From positions 310,001 to 374,000 of the forward strand of contig CP060501.1 in the NCBI GenBank assembly GCA_024760545.1: a DNA stretch of 64,000 nt. The letters are read 5' to 3'. This stretch comes from Nitrospira sp. Its GTDB lineage: Bacteria > Nitrospirota > Nitrospiria > Nitrospirales > Nitrospiraceae. Shown piece by piece: positions 51,069 through 59,893 of the stretch (within the stretch, counting starts at the first letter, position 1; each line of letters starts with the position of its first letter). The notes below the pieces were generated by a model. It searched no databases. It saw only the letters and a list, made by a program, of their open reading frames with translations, and was not told the origin of the DNA. The position numbers and the translations under genes were made by a program.

Positions 51069-51389
51069 ATGAAGGAAGCGACGAAAGGATTGACCGTATC
51101 CACGTCCCTGATTCCCACACCTGTGAGACGGGGACCGAAACGGTTGTCACCCCGACATCTGTTGGAGCTGGCGACCAGGCTGTTCATCTTCAAGGCAGAC
51201 CGCTGGAAACGGCGAGCATTGTTCTACGAGCGGCATCGAGATTATTTTCCTCGGTTGTCTGCCGGCCGATTCGTCGATCGGTGTCGCGAGTTGGAGGCGA
51301 CATATCGGGCACTCGCACAGATCATGCTGCTCATGCCGGCACAGGATGAGTTGGTTCCGGTCCGCCAATTGGCCTTACCGAGGCCGTGA
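51069..51389 (+). CDS. hypothetical protein, basic
   Basis: A 106 aa protein that I do not recognise. The strong AAGGAGGGGG before ATG 51069 fixes the start. It is basic and mainly helical (LSPRHLLELATRLFIFKADR, RALFYERHRDYFPRLSAGRF, CRELEATYRALAQIMLLMPA). No signal peptide or membrane segment is seen. Confidence 0.7.
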   Translation: MKEATKGLTVSTSLIPTPVRRGPKRLSPRHLLELATRLFIFKADRWKRRALFYERHRDYFPRLSAGRFVDRCRELEATYRALAQIMLLMPAQDELVPVRQLALPRP

Positions 51390-51697
51390 GAGTAAGAGGT
51401 CCCCGGGTCTGATTCACCGGCCTTTTCTGGGCGGACGGGTAACGGATATCCTGTCCGCCCGCTGACTTGGGAAACGAGTCCTCACGAAGTCTCCTATTCG
51501 AAGAACTGCGAATGCATTTCTGACCAGCGCGCGCCGCATACCATCACTGCCCGCATACCTGATCGGCGGCTTACGGATTCGGCGCGACCTTGCGCTGCCG
51601 CTTCAATTCCACGTAACATCGAGTCCTCAGCGAACCATCGTGTCACGCTCTGCACGGTGCCTCGCGTATCTTTATTAGAAAGGCAGCCGTCTACTTT
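51390..51697. other. intergenic leader of the DEAD-box helicase gene
   Basis: About 308 nt, with a hairpin near its left end (51429-51460) and no supportable gene. The helicase transcript probably starts in the right half; DEAD-box helicase genes often have long leaders. Confidence 0.5.
51429..51460 (+). terminator. GC-rich hairpin after the hypothetical gene
   Basis: GGGCGGAC (51429-51436) and GTCCGCCC (51453-51460) form a perfect 8-bp stem with a 16-nt loop, 39 nt after the stop at 51389. No T-run follows. Confidence 0.45.
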
Positions 51698-53428
51698 ATG
51701 AAACATGGCCATTCTCCGGTATCCGCCGCTCCAACTGCGACCGGTTTTTCACCGGGCTTCGCGTCGTTAGGTCTCGAAGCCTCTCTTCTCGCGACACTGG
51801 AGGCTCTGGGCTACGAAGAACCGACGCCGATCCAGCGTGAAGCCGTTCCGCCGCTCCTCGCAGGCCAGGACGTGCTCGGGCAGGCGGCCACTGGGACGGG
51901 CAAGACCGCCGCCTTTGCCTTGCCGATGCTGCAGCGCATCGGCCATGGAACGAGGGCGCGTCCATCGGCGCTCGTGCTCGTCCCGACCCGTGAGTTGGCG
52001 ATCCAAGTGGGAGAAGCGGTCCAGCGGTATGGAAAGGAATTGCGGGTCAGCGTGTTGGCTGTCTACGGAGGACAGGCCATCGGCCCGCAGTTGCATGCGT
52101 TGAAGCGGGGAGTCGATGTCATCGTGGCGACACCCGGTCGGGCGCTGGACCATATCCGTCGCGGCACTCTGAAGCTCCAAGATGTGAAGGTCGTTGTCTT
52201 GGACGAAGCGGATGAGATGCTCGACATGGGGTTTGCGGACGATTTGGACGCGATTCTGGAACAGACCCCGAAGACCAAACAGACCGCCTTATTCTCGGCC
52301 ACGATGCCCCCGAGGATTCGCTCGATCGCTCACCGGCACCTCCATAATCCGGTCGAGATTACGATCGCGAAAGAGCCGGTCAAGGTCGGCACGGCTCCGC
52401 GGGTCCAGCAAACGGCGTATGTGGTGACGAGGCCGCACCGGGCGGCGGCGTTGGCCCGAGTGATCGACGTGGTCGGCGCGAAGTCGGCGTTGGTCTTCTG
52501 CCGAACCAGGCTGGAGGTCGATGAGGTGACTGCAATGCTGGCGGGCCGCGGGCATCGAGCCGAGGCCATCCACGGCGGTATGAGCCAAGGGCAGCGTGAT
52601 CGTGTGATGCAGGCATTCAAAACCGGGCAAACCGAATTACTCGTGGCAACCGACGTGGCGGCGCGCGGCCTGGATATTCCGCAAGTGTCCCATGTGATCA
52701 ACTACGACCTTCCGTCGTCGGCCGAAGTCTATGTGCATCGAATCGGCCGGACCGGTCGAGCCGGCCGCGAAGGTGCGGCGATTACGATCCTCGACCCTCG
52801 CGAACAGCGTCTGCTGCGGAGTATCGAACAGCATACGAAGGCCCATGTTGCTGTCCAGCCGCTTCCCAGTGTGGCTGATCTTCGGGCCAGACGATTGGAT
52901 CGTGTCCAAGCCGCCGTGGAGGACATCTTGCAGGCCGGACAGCTGGATGCCTTCCGGTCCCTCATCGAACGGCTCTCCGCCGCACATCCTCCGGCCGACG
53001 TCGCGGCGGCGGCGATCACGCTTCTGATTCGCGCACAAGGCGGCGACCGCCCTGAGCAAGAAATTCCTCTGGCCCCCCTCAGACAGCCTGAATTCGGACG
53101 GCCGATTCGGAATACCAGCCGCTCTGGCGGCCCGCCTCGCAGCGGGTTCACCGAGCGTCAGTCGGTGGGACGGATGGGGCGTGGCAGGACCGGCATGGCT
53201 CGGGTGTATGTCGGGGCGGGGCGTGAGGCGGGCATCCGACCGGGCGATCTCGTGGGAGCCATCGCCAACGAAGCGAAGGTCTCATCCAATGTCATCGGGG
53301 CCATCGAAATCGAGGAGCGGTTTTCCCTCGTGGATGTTCCGGAAACCATGGCTTCCGGGATCATCGAGAGCCTCGGCCGCGCGCGCATCAAAGGCCGCAA
53401 AGTGCCGGTGCGATTGTTTCGCGATTAG
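51698..53428 (+). CDS. deaD: DEAD-box RNA helicase with DbpA-type RNA-binding domain
   Basis: A 576 aa ATP-dependent RNA helicase of the DeaD/CsdA type, for ribosome assembly and cold adaptation. All motifs are visible: Q motif (EEPTPIQREAVPPLL), ATGTGKT, PTRELAIQ, TPGR, VLDEADEMLDMG, SAT, ARGLDIPQVSHVINYD and HRIGRTGRAG. After a linker (about 420-485) a C-terminal DbpA-like domain follows (ARVYVGAGREAGIRPGDLVG; EERFSLVDVPETMA). DbpA gives specificity for 23S rRNA hairpin 92 in E. coli; DeaD orthologues have a related domain. Confidence 0.95.
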   Translation: MKHGHSPVSAAPTATGFSPGFASLGLEASLLATLEALGYEEPTPIQREAVPPLLAGQDVLGQAATGTGKTAAFALPMLQRIGHGTRARPSALVLVPTRELAIQVGEAVQRYGKELRVSVLAVYGGQAIGPQLHALKRGVDVIVATPGRALDHIRRGTLKLQDVKVVVLDEADEMLDMGFADDLDAILEQTPKTKQTALFSATMPPRIRSIAHRHLHNPVEITIAKEPVKVGTAPRVQQTAYVVTRPHRAAALARVIDVVGAKSALVFCRTRLEVDEVTAMLAGRGHRAEAIHGGMSQGQRDRVMQAFKTGQTELLVATDVAARGLDIPQVSHVINYDLPSSAEVYVHRIGRTGRAGREGAAITILDPREQRLLRSIEQHTKAHVAVQPLPSVADLRARRLDRVQAAVEDILQAGQLDAFRSLIERLSAAHPPADVAAAAITLLIRAQGGDRPEQEIPLAPLRQPEFGRPIRNTSRSGGPPRSGFTERQSVGRMGRGRTGMARVYVGAGREAGIRPGDLVGAIANEAKVSSNVIGAIEIEERFSLVDVPETMASGIIESLGRARIKGRKVPVRLFRD

Positions 53429-53486
53429 CCTTGTGAGAGGAGCGCATGGTTTTCTTTTCCATCACGCCCCACTACAATAGCTGAGC

Positions 53487-54746
53487 ATGACAGCGACTCC
53501 TCACGTGCTCGTCATCGGTGCGGGTCTGGCGGGGCTGGTCTGTGCGCGTCGTCTGACGGAGGCCGGTGTGGCCTGTACGGTCCTTGAGGGCTCGGATGGT
53601 GTCGGCGGCCGCGCTCGGACGGATCGTTTCGAAGGATTCCAGCTTGACCGCGGCTTCCAGGTGTTTCTGACCGGTTATCCGGAGGCTCGCAAGACGCTGG
53701 ATTATTCTTCCCTGCATCTCAAACCGTTTCATTCCGGAGCGCTCATTCGCTATGGCGGCCGGTTCCATCTCGTCAGCGATCCCCTCCGGCGACCACAGGA
53801 TTTGCTGCAGATCTTGTTCACCCCGATCGGGTCGCTTGCCGACAAGTTCTTGGCGCTGCAACTTCGCCGGAACGCGTTACAGCAACGTCTCTGCTCAGTG
53901 GCTGGTGGGTCTGCGCAGTCGACCCATGATATGCTACCGGCCTATGGCTTTTCGGACTCCATCCTGACACGCTTCTTCCATCCTTTCCTCAGCGGTGTGT
54001 TTCTGGAAACCGCATTGACCACCCCCTGTTGGATCTTCGAGCATGTGTGGGCCGCATTCTCACGAGGGAAGACCGCTCTGCCACGGGACGGCATGGGAGC
54101 GATTGCGCAACAACTCGCGGCGGGGTTGCCTGCGGGGGCGGTACGTCTGAATCAGCCTGTGCGGCAGATTGAGGGGGCGAAGGTCGTATTGGAATCCGGC
54201 GAAACGCTGACGGCAGATGCGGTGGTCGTGGCCACGGACGACCAAACCGCCTCCCGTTTACGTGGTGAGCGCGTGTCTCATATAAACGGGCGCCGATCCA
54301 CCACCGTGTATTTTGATGCTCCAGCGGCTCCGCGAAGCGAGCCTTGGTTGATGGTCAACGGAGACGGAGACGAACTGGTTCAGACGGTGTGTGTGTTGAG
54401 CGAAGCGGCGCCGTCCTACGCACCAGCGGGCCGTGCCTTGATCTCAGTGGCTCTGGCGGATCGTCCGGGTACGGCCGACGGTGATCTTCCGGAGGCGGTG
54501 CGTACGGTTCTTCGATCCTGGTTTGGCCGACAAGTCAACGACTGGCGCCATCTCAAAACCTATCAGATCCCGCGTGCCTTGCCACCGGTCGAGCTGTTGC
54601 CGTCTTCACAGAGCGGGACATCTGCGCGCGTGGCTCCCGGCGTCTACCTGTGCGGAGATTACCGCGAAAGCGGAACCCTCGATGGAGCACTCGTCTCGGG
54701 TCGTAAGGCTGCTGAGGCGGTCCTGGCCGATTACCCGCTCTCGTAA
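53487..54746 (+). CDS. FAD-dependent amine oxidase/phytoene-desaturase-like protein
   Basis: A 419 aa flavoprotein. [20 protein letters not shown] is the dinucleotide fold and [20 protein letters not shown] the next conserved block of the amine-oxidase/carotenoid-desaturase group; [20 protein letters not shown] completes the FAD site near the C-terminus. The substrate is unknown. It is followed 77 nt later by the OPT transporter gene. Confidence 0.9.
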   Translation: MTATPHVLVIGAGLAGLVCARRLTEAGVACTVLEGSDGVGGRARTDRFEGFQLDRGFQVFLTGYPEARKTLDYSSLHLKPFHSGALIRYGGRFHLVSDPLRRPQDLLQILFTPIGSLADKFLALQLRRNALQQRLCSVAGGSAQSTHDMLPAYGFSDSILTRFFHPFLSGVFLETALTTPCWIFEHVWAAFSRGKTALPRDGMGAIAQQLAAGLPAGAVRLNQPVRQIEGAKVVLESGETLTADAVVVATDDQTASRLRGERVSHINGRRSTTVYFDAPAAPRSEPWLMVNGDGDELVQTVCVLSEAAPSYAPAGRALISVALADRPGTADGDLPEAVRTVLRSWFGRQVNDWRHLKTYQIPRALPPVELLPSSQSGTSARVAPGVYLCGDYRESGTLDGALVSGRKAAEAVLADYPLS

Positions 54747-54823
54747 CGCACGATGATCCCTGAGGCCTCAGCGCTTCTGTTGGTTGGAATCCCCGCAGAA
54801 ACCGTCCAGCAACCGACACCACG

Positions 54824-56800
54824 ATGAAGGATTCGGATCCCGTCGTCGCCGCTACGGTCAGACTCCCTGAAATTACCGTCAAAGCGGTGGTGTTGTCGGT
54901 GATCCTGGCGGCCGTCCTGGCGGCGGCCAACGCGTATTTGGGCTTATTTGCCGGAATGACGGTGTCCGCGTCCATTCCAGCCGCCGTCGCCTCCATGGCG
55001 ATTCTGCGGCTGTTCCGCCGATCGAACATTCTGGAAAACAACATCGTTCAAACCGCGGCCTCATCCGGGGAGGCGCTGGCCGCCGGCGTCATCTTTACGA
55101 TCCCCGCGCTTTTGCTGGTCGGGTATTGGTCTGAGTTCGACTATTGGCAGACCGTTCTGATTGCCACGGTCGGCGGATTACTGGGCGTGCTGTTCACCAT
55201 CCCCCTACGGCGAGCGCTCATCATCACGGCGCGATTGCGGTTTCCCGAAGGAATCGCGACGGCTGAAGTTTTGAAGGTCGGCGCAGCGGAACGAAGCGGG
55301 ACCGGAGCGCGCGAATCGACGCGGGATTTTCAGTCGCTCCTATCCGCCGCGTTCCTTGGTGGTCTGGTGAAATTCGGGGAGAGCGGCCTGCGATTGTGGT
55401 CAGAATCGCTGGAAGGAGCGGTGCAGCTCGGACGCACCGTCCTCTATGCCGGCCTCAATCTCTCGCCGGCGCTGCTGGCAGTGGGGTTCATCATCGGTTT
55501 GCGGACGGCAGTTGTAGTCTTTTTAGGCGGAGCCATTGGATGGCTGATCCTGATGCCGGCCTACGGCCTCATCAACGGACTACCGGCCGATCATACCGGA
55601 TTGGCGGCGGCCATGGCGATTTGGAGCGGTCAGATCCGCTACGTGGGGATCGGCGCAATGCTGACCGGAGGGTTGTGGACGCTGACAAAGTTGCGCGAAC
55701 CGGTCTGGAAAAGCCTGCAGACGCTCCGAACGAGTTATCGCGCGTCGGGATCACCTGAAGGGAATGCGCGATCGTTGCGCACGGAACAGGATGCGCCATT
55801 CTTGTGGATCATCGTCCCCTTCGGCCTCTCGCTCCTGCCCATGGCTGTAATTTATTCGCAAGTCGTCGGTAGTCCGATCATCGGCATCATCATGACCATG
55901 GTTATGGGGATTGCGGCGTTTCTGTTCTCATCCGTGGCGGCCTATATGGCTGGTTTGGTCGGAAGTTCCAGCAACCCTGTGTCAGGCGTGACGATCGCCA
56001 CGATCATGGTTGCGGCTCTGCTGCTCGTCTTACTCATGGGACCTGGGCATCCGGCCGGGCCGGCGGCAACTCTGGTGATCGGGGCGGTGGTTTGTTGCGC
56101 CGCTGCCATGGGGGGCGACAATCTCCAAGATCTCAAGACGGGTCATCTGGTCGGGGCAACGCCGTGGAAGCAGCAAGTGATGCAAGTGGTCGGCGTGCTG
56201 ACCGGCGCGCTGGTCCTTGTGCCGGTACTGTCGTTACTGCAGGCCAAGTATGGGATCGGCGAACCGACGGCGGCGCATCCCCATCCACTCAGCGCGCCGC
56301 AGGCCACCTTGATGGCCAATCTGACGCGCAGTGTATTCGGCGCCGGGTTGCCTTGGCCTCTCGTCGGATTGGGGGCGGTCATCGGCGTTCTTGTCATCTT
56401 GGTGGATCGACGGCAAGAGCGCCGTGGGAGCGACTTTCGTTTGCCTGTACTCGCTGTGGCGCTGGGGATCTATTTACCGTTGAAACTCTCGGCCGCTATT
56501 GTTTTGGGCGGGGTGATTGCAGCGTTGGCGAACCGGGAAGCCGGGAGTGGCGATCAGATGTCTCAACGGGGGCTGCTCGTTGCCGCCGGGTTGATCACCG
56601 GTGAAGCTCTGATGGGTATTATCCTGGCGATGCCGATTGCATTGGCAGCCCTGTGGCCTGGTCTGAGCGGTGATCCGTTTGCCATCTTTACGGCCCCTCC
56701 CTTAGGAGGGTGGCCCGGGCTGATCGTGGTCGCGGGAGTAGGGTTGCTTCTCTACCGAATGGCGGCGAGGTCAGGCCGGACGAGCCATCATACAGCGTGA
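54824..56800 (+). CDS. OPT family oligopeptide/metal-chelate transporter
   Basis: A 658 aa inner-membrane transporter with about 15 hydrophobic helices. LPEITVKAVVLSVILAAVLA, AANAYLGLFAGMTVSASIPA, NIVQTAASSGEALAAGVIFT and SVAAYMAGLVGSSSNPVSGV are the typical OPT blocks. The family takes up oligopeptides or iron-siderophore-like chelates by proton symport. The substrate here is not clear. The RuBisCO-like gene starts 37 nt later. Confidence 0.93.
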   Translation: MKDSDPVVAATVRLPEITVKAVVLSVILAAVLAAANAYLGLFAGMTVSASIPAAVASMAILRLFRRSNILENNIVQTAASSGEALAAGVIFTIPALLLVGYWSEFDYWQTVLIATVGGLLGVLFTIPLRRALIITARLRFPEGIATAEVLKVGAAERSGTGARESTRDFQSLLSAAFLGGLVKFGESGLRLWSESLEGAVQLGRTVLYAGLNLSPALLAVGFIIGLRTAVVVFLGGAIGWLILMPAYGLINGLPADHTGLAAAMAIWSGQIRYVGIGAMLTGGLWTLTKLREPVWKSLQTLRTSYRASGSPEGNARSLRTEQDAPFLWIIVPFGLSLLPMAVIYSQVVGSPIIGIIMTMVMGIAAFLFSSVAAYMAGLVGSSSNPVSGVTIATIMVAALLLVLLMGPGHPAGPAATLVIGAVVCCAAAMGGDNLQDLKTGHLVGATPWKQQVMQVVGVLTGALVLVPVLSLLQAKYGIGEPTAAHPHPLSAPQATLMANLTRSVFGAGLPWPLVGLGAVIGVLVILVDRRQERRGSDFRLPVLAVALGIYLPLKLSAAIVLGGVIAALANREAGSGDQMSQRGLLVAAGLITGEALMGIILAMPIALAALWPGLSGDPFAIFTAPPLGGWPGLIVVAGVGLLLYRMAARSGRTSHHTA

Positions 56801-56837
56801 ACCCTCGTTGCGATCTGCAGGAAAGTGAGGCCGCATC

Positions 56838-57974
56838 ATGACTGTCGCATTTTCCGATTCGCCGGAATTTCTTACCGCTGTGTATGCGATTGATGGACCG
56901 GAGTCGCCGGCCCGTGCGGAAGCGGAGCGCATTTGTTTCGACCAAACGATTGAAGCCGAAGACCATCTGTTGCCTCCGGCTCTCCGGTCAATCATCGTCG
57001 GCCAGCTCGAAGCTCTTCGACAGACATCTGATGGCAGATTCGAGGCCACCATCCGCTTTCGAGCCGACCTCCTCAGCGGTGATTGTACCGACCTGCTCAA
57101 CGTGTTGTTTGGGACAAGCAGTCTTCGCGGAGACGTGACATTGCTGTCATTTTCGATGACGGAAGGACTGCTTTCTTCATGGCGCGGACCGCGGTTCGGC
57201 ATCCAAGGTCTCAGACGGGCGGTTGGTGTCCGCCATCGGCCGCTGCTCTGCGCGGTGCTGAAACCGCTTGGTCGGAGCCCGCAAGAACTGGCGGAATTGG
57301 CGGCTCAGTTTGTGGAGGGCGACGTCGACATGATCAAGGACGATCAGAGTCTGGTCGATCAGCCCTGTTGCCCATTCGAAGAACGGGTCGCTCGCTGTGC
57401 TGAAGCCATTGGAGAAGCAAGCGCACGGCGAGGGAGATCATGCCTGTATTTCGCGCATGTCAGCGGGGCCTTGGATACGATGCGCCGGCGGGCTACGCGG
57501 GCCAAGTCCCTCGGTGCGACCGGTCTTCTCGTGGCTCCGGGTTTGACCGGCTTTGATGCGATGCGGACGCTCGGTTTGGATGAGGGGCTCGCATTGCCTA
57601 TCGCAAGTCACCCGGCCTTACTCGGTGCGGCCGTGAGCCGTGATAAGAGCGGGGTTGCCCCGGCCGTGCTGTATGGACTCTTACCTCGATTGGTCGGTGC
57701 AGACGTAACCGTCTATCCCGCGTTCGGCTCTGACTATCCGATGACACGAGCAGACTGTCTGTCGGTAGCCGACCACTGCCGACGATCTTTGAGCACTCTC
57801 GAACCGATGATGCCTGCGGTCGGTGGACGAATCGGACCGGAACGACTCGCCGAGTTGGGTTCGTCGTTGGGGCAGCATACTGTTTTTGTGTTGGGCAGCC
57901 GTGTTCAGAAGGATGTGGAAGGTGTCGCTGCGGCGATGAAGAAATTTCACCGTGTGCTGGCAGAGTCATTCTGA
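56838..57974 (+). CDS. RuBisCO-like protein (form IV)
   Basis: A 378 aa homologue of the RuBisCO large subunit, shorter than carboxylases (about 470 aa). LLCAVLKPLGRSP keeps the first active-site Lys (K142), but the second Lys of K-P-K is Leu. DVDMIKDDQSL keeps the carbamylated Lys (K167) and D169, but the metal ligand Glu is Gln170. The loop-6 Lys is not identifiable. It cannot be a normal carboxylase; form IV proteins act as enolases or isomerases in sulfur metabolism (MtnW-like and others). No methionine-salvage genes lie nearby; the OPT gene lies 37 nt upstream in the same direction. Confidence 0.9.
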   Translation: MTVAFSDSPEFLTAVYAIDGPESPARAEAERICFDQTIEAEDHLLPPALRSIIVGQLEALRQTSDGRFEATIRFRADLLSGDCTDLLNVLFGTSSLRGDVTLLSFSMTEGLLSSWRGPRFGIQGLRRAVGVRHRPLLCAVLKPLGRSPQELAELAAQFVEGDVDMIKDDQSLVDQPCCPFEERVARCAEAIGEASARRGRSCLYFAHVSGALDTMRRRATRAKSLGATGLLVAPGLTGFDAMRTLGLDEGLALPIASHPALLGAAVSRDKSGVAPAVLYGLLPRLVGADVTVYPAFGSDYPMTRADCLSVADHCRRSLSTLEPMMPAVGGRIGPERLAELGSSLGQHTVFVLGSRVQKDVEGVAAAMKKFHRVLAESF

Positions 57975-58075
57975 GCCAGATGGCCATCCGACTTCTAAAA
58001 AGGCCGGGTCTTTGGTATCCTTAACGACATCGTCCAAGGCGTGTCTTCCGAGAGAAACATATTCTGGAGGCAATA

Positions 58076-58381
58076 ATGAAGATATCCACGAGGTTCTTCG
58101 AAGTGCTCCGCATGATCGGCCGGCTCTGGTCCGACTTTCCATTATTGGTTCGTCTGCTCAAGGCATGGAAAAATGGAAGCTACCGAGGACTCTCCTTGCG
58201 CACCCTTGCCTCGCTGGCGGCAGCCATCCTTTATGTGCTGAGCCCGGTGGACTTGATCCCGGACTTTATTCCCGGGATCGGATTGATCGATGACGCGGCA
58301 GTGTTGACGTTTCTGCTCCACAACATGGCGCAGGATCTGGCGGCATTTCGAACCTGGGAACAGAGCCGCGTCACCCTGTGA
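58076..58381 (+). CDS. DUF1232 (YkvA-like) membrane protein
   Basis: A 101 aa protein with the DUF1232 block LASLAAAILYVLSPVDLIPD followed by FIPGIGLIDDAAVLTFLL. The family is small and membrane-associated, with unknown function. CTGGAGG precedes the ATG. Confidence 0.9.
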   Translation: MKISTRFFEVLRMIGRLWSDFPLLVRLLKAWKNGSYRGLSLRTLASLAAAILYVLSPVDLIPDFIPGIGLIDDAAVLTFLLHNMAQDLAAFRTWEQSRVTL

Positions 58382-58413
58382 GTGCTTGACGTGCGCTCGA
58401 TCAACGATCGAGG

Positions 58414-58596
58414 CTACGCTGCGCTTTTCTTGGGAACCTTGGCGCCTTTGCGTCTGGCTTCTGAAAGTCCGATGGCAATGGCCTGTTTGCGGCTGCGTAC
58501 ACGTTTGCCACTCTTGCCGCTTTTCAGTGTTCCCTGCTTTCGCTTGTGCATCGCCTGTTCGACCGATTTCTGAGCACGCTTACCGTATCGCGCCAT
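58414..58596 (-). CDS. small basic protein, DUF6496-like
   Basis: A 60 aa Lys/Arg-rich protein: SVEQAMHKRKQGTLKSGKSG, then RKQAIAIGLSEARRKGAKVP. The KQAIAIGLSEARRKGAKVP phrase marks a family of small basic proteins of unknown role, possibly DNA-binding. AGGAGAGCG precedes the ATG. It converges on the DUF1232 gene. Confidence 0.8.
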   Translation of the reverse strand: MARYGKRAQKSVEQAMHKRKQGTLKSGKSGKRVRSRKQAIAIGLSEARRKGAKVPKKSAA

Positions 58597-58654
58597 AAAC
58601 GCTCTCCTTTTGATTCTGTTGTCATTCCGTCATGAGCGACGACGTTATCGATAA

Positions 58655-58966
58655 TTAGTTCACACGTTCCAAGGTGGTCGTATGACCTTGGTCGGTCACA
58701 TACGCCTTGACCACGTCGCCCGGCAGCACTTTATCCAGCTTTGTGCTCTTGTCGACATGGATTCGTTGTTCTTTGCCGTCGTTGTCCTTGATGTAGTAAT
58801 ACTCGCCTTCCATCTTCATCAAGGTTCCCTTGATCGTATCTCTGGTCAGACGTTCCTTCAGAGTCGGCGAGGCTTCTTTTTCTCCCATCGGATTGGCGGA
58901 ATAGGCCGCCCCACCTGCGGTCAGCAATAAACCAGCTACGAAAATCGACAACAGTGCTGCTTTCAT
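58655..58966 (-). CDS. small periplasmic protein of unknown function
   Basis: A 103 aa protein. The signal peptide (LLSIFVAGLLLTAGGAAYSA) is cleaved near residue 24. The mature part has IKGTLMKMEGEYYYIKDNDG and KVLPGDVVKAYVTDQGHTTT, a small strand-rich fold like those of periplasmic DUF5666-type proteins, by general pattern only. GGAGGTACTC precedes the ATG. Confidence 0.8.
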   Translation of the reverse strand: MKAALLSIFVAGLLLTAGGAAYSANPMGEKEASPTLKERLTRDTIKGTLMKMEGEYYYIKDNDGKEQRIHVDKSTKLDKVLPGDVVKAYVTDQGHTTTLERVN

Positions 58967-59124
58967 GAGTACCTCCGTTTTGTATTTTCAACTGAACCTA
59001 TTGTTACGTGAGGCACCTGAATGGAGAACTGGGAAAGCGCCTTGGACATTCGGCGACGGGACGGAAATGGTGTGGAAGAAGAATCGGCGAAGAATGCACG
59101 CGCGACCGGGGCAAGAGGGGAGGT

Positions 59125-59427
59125 TTATCCAACCAGGTCGGAATGAAGCTGATTGAGTGGTCGTATGGAACGAGCGGTCACTTCGTTATACACGATGAAT
59201 CGACCCTCTTTCCGAGGACGGGTGAACATTCCCTCGACGATAATGCGGTCCCCATTGTGAACTCGTGTCCGGCTGATGACTTTGAGCGCACCCACTCCAT
59301 CGGCGAGACGAAACTTGAAGCTCCGTCGGCCTTTTCGACCGGTGACTAATTGAACACCTTTGACTAAGCCCATGAGCACCACTGCGTTGTGATCATAAAC
59401 TTCGGGATGCGCGATAAAGTTAGCCAT
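59125..59427 (-). CDS. putative OB-fold protein
   Basis: A 100 aa protein: NAVVLMGLVKGVQLVTGRKG, RRSFKFRLADGVGALKVISR and NGDRIIVEGMFTRPRKEGRF look like the strands of an OB fold of the single-strand DNA-binding or PriB type. The identity is not certain. It starts 6 nt after the 59434 gene ends, so the two are likely translated together. It has no clear ribosome-binding site of its own. Confidence 0.6.
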   Translation of the reverse strand: MANFIAHPEVYDHNAVVLMGLVKGVQLVTGRKGRRSFKFRLADGVGALKVISRTRVHNGDRIIVEGMFTRPRKEGRFIVYNEVTARSIRPLNQLHSDLVG

Positions 59428-59433
59428 CTGGGT

Positions 59434-59691
59434 TTATCGATGTGATGAGTTGACGCCTGGCTTTTGATCGGTCCTGTTGTCCGAATATGGTACGGTTCCG
59501 GTTTTCTCGATATTGGACATCTGTTCGGTAGCCATATGGGCCGATCGAGCTGGCGGTCCTTCTCCCGCACTGTTCTCGACTCCGCTTCCTGCGAACAAGC
59601 CGATGCCGATGAGGATTGCAAGCGCAACGGCAATACCCATTTTGTCCACTTTATGAGAAATCTTGTCTTGTAACCAGTGATGCGGCTGCAT
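59434..59691 (-). CDS. small single-pass membrane protein
   Basis: An 85 aa protein with one membrane helix (MGIAVALAILIGIGLFAGSG) and a hydrophilic tail rich in Ser, Gly and Asn. No family is recognised. GGGAGAAACC precedes the ATG, which supports a real gene. It is upstream of the OB-fold-like gene on the minus strand. Confidence 0.6.
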   Translation of the reverse strand: MQPHHWLQDKISHKVDKMGIAVALAILIGIGLFAGSGVENSAGEGPPARSAHMATEQMSNIEKTGTVPYSDNRTDQKPGVNSSHR

Positions 59692-59893
59692 GGTTTCTCC
59701 CGGTGAGTGCGGTGTTGTCTTCTATACCTTGCCGGCACAGAGCCAGCTACAGGGGAGAACCCTAGTGGTCCCTCGATCAATCTTCAAGAAAAACTTAAAA
59801 ACTGTACCAGGGATGTCATGGGATGAGGGGATCGGCCTCGTCGCTGCTTAACCACAAAGCCCGTCGTTCACCGGGGTGGCCGATCATTCGGTG

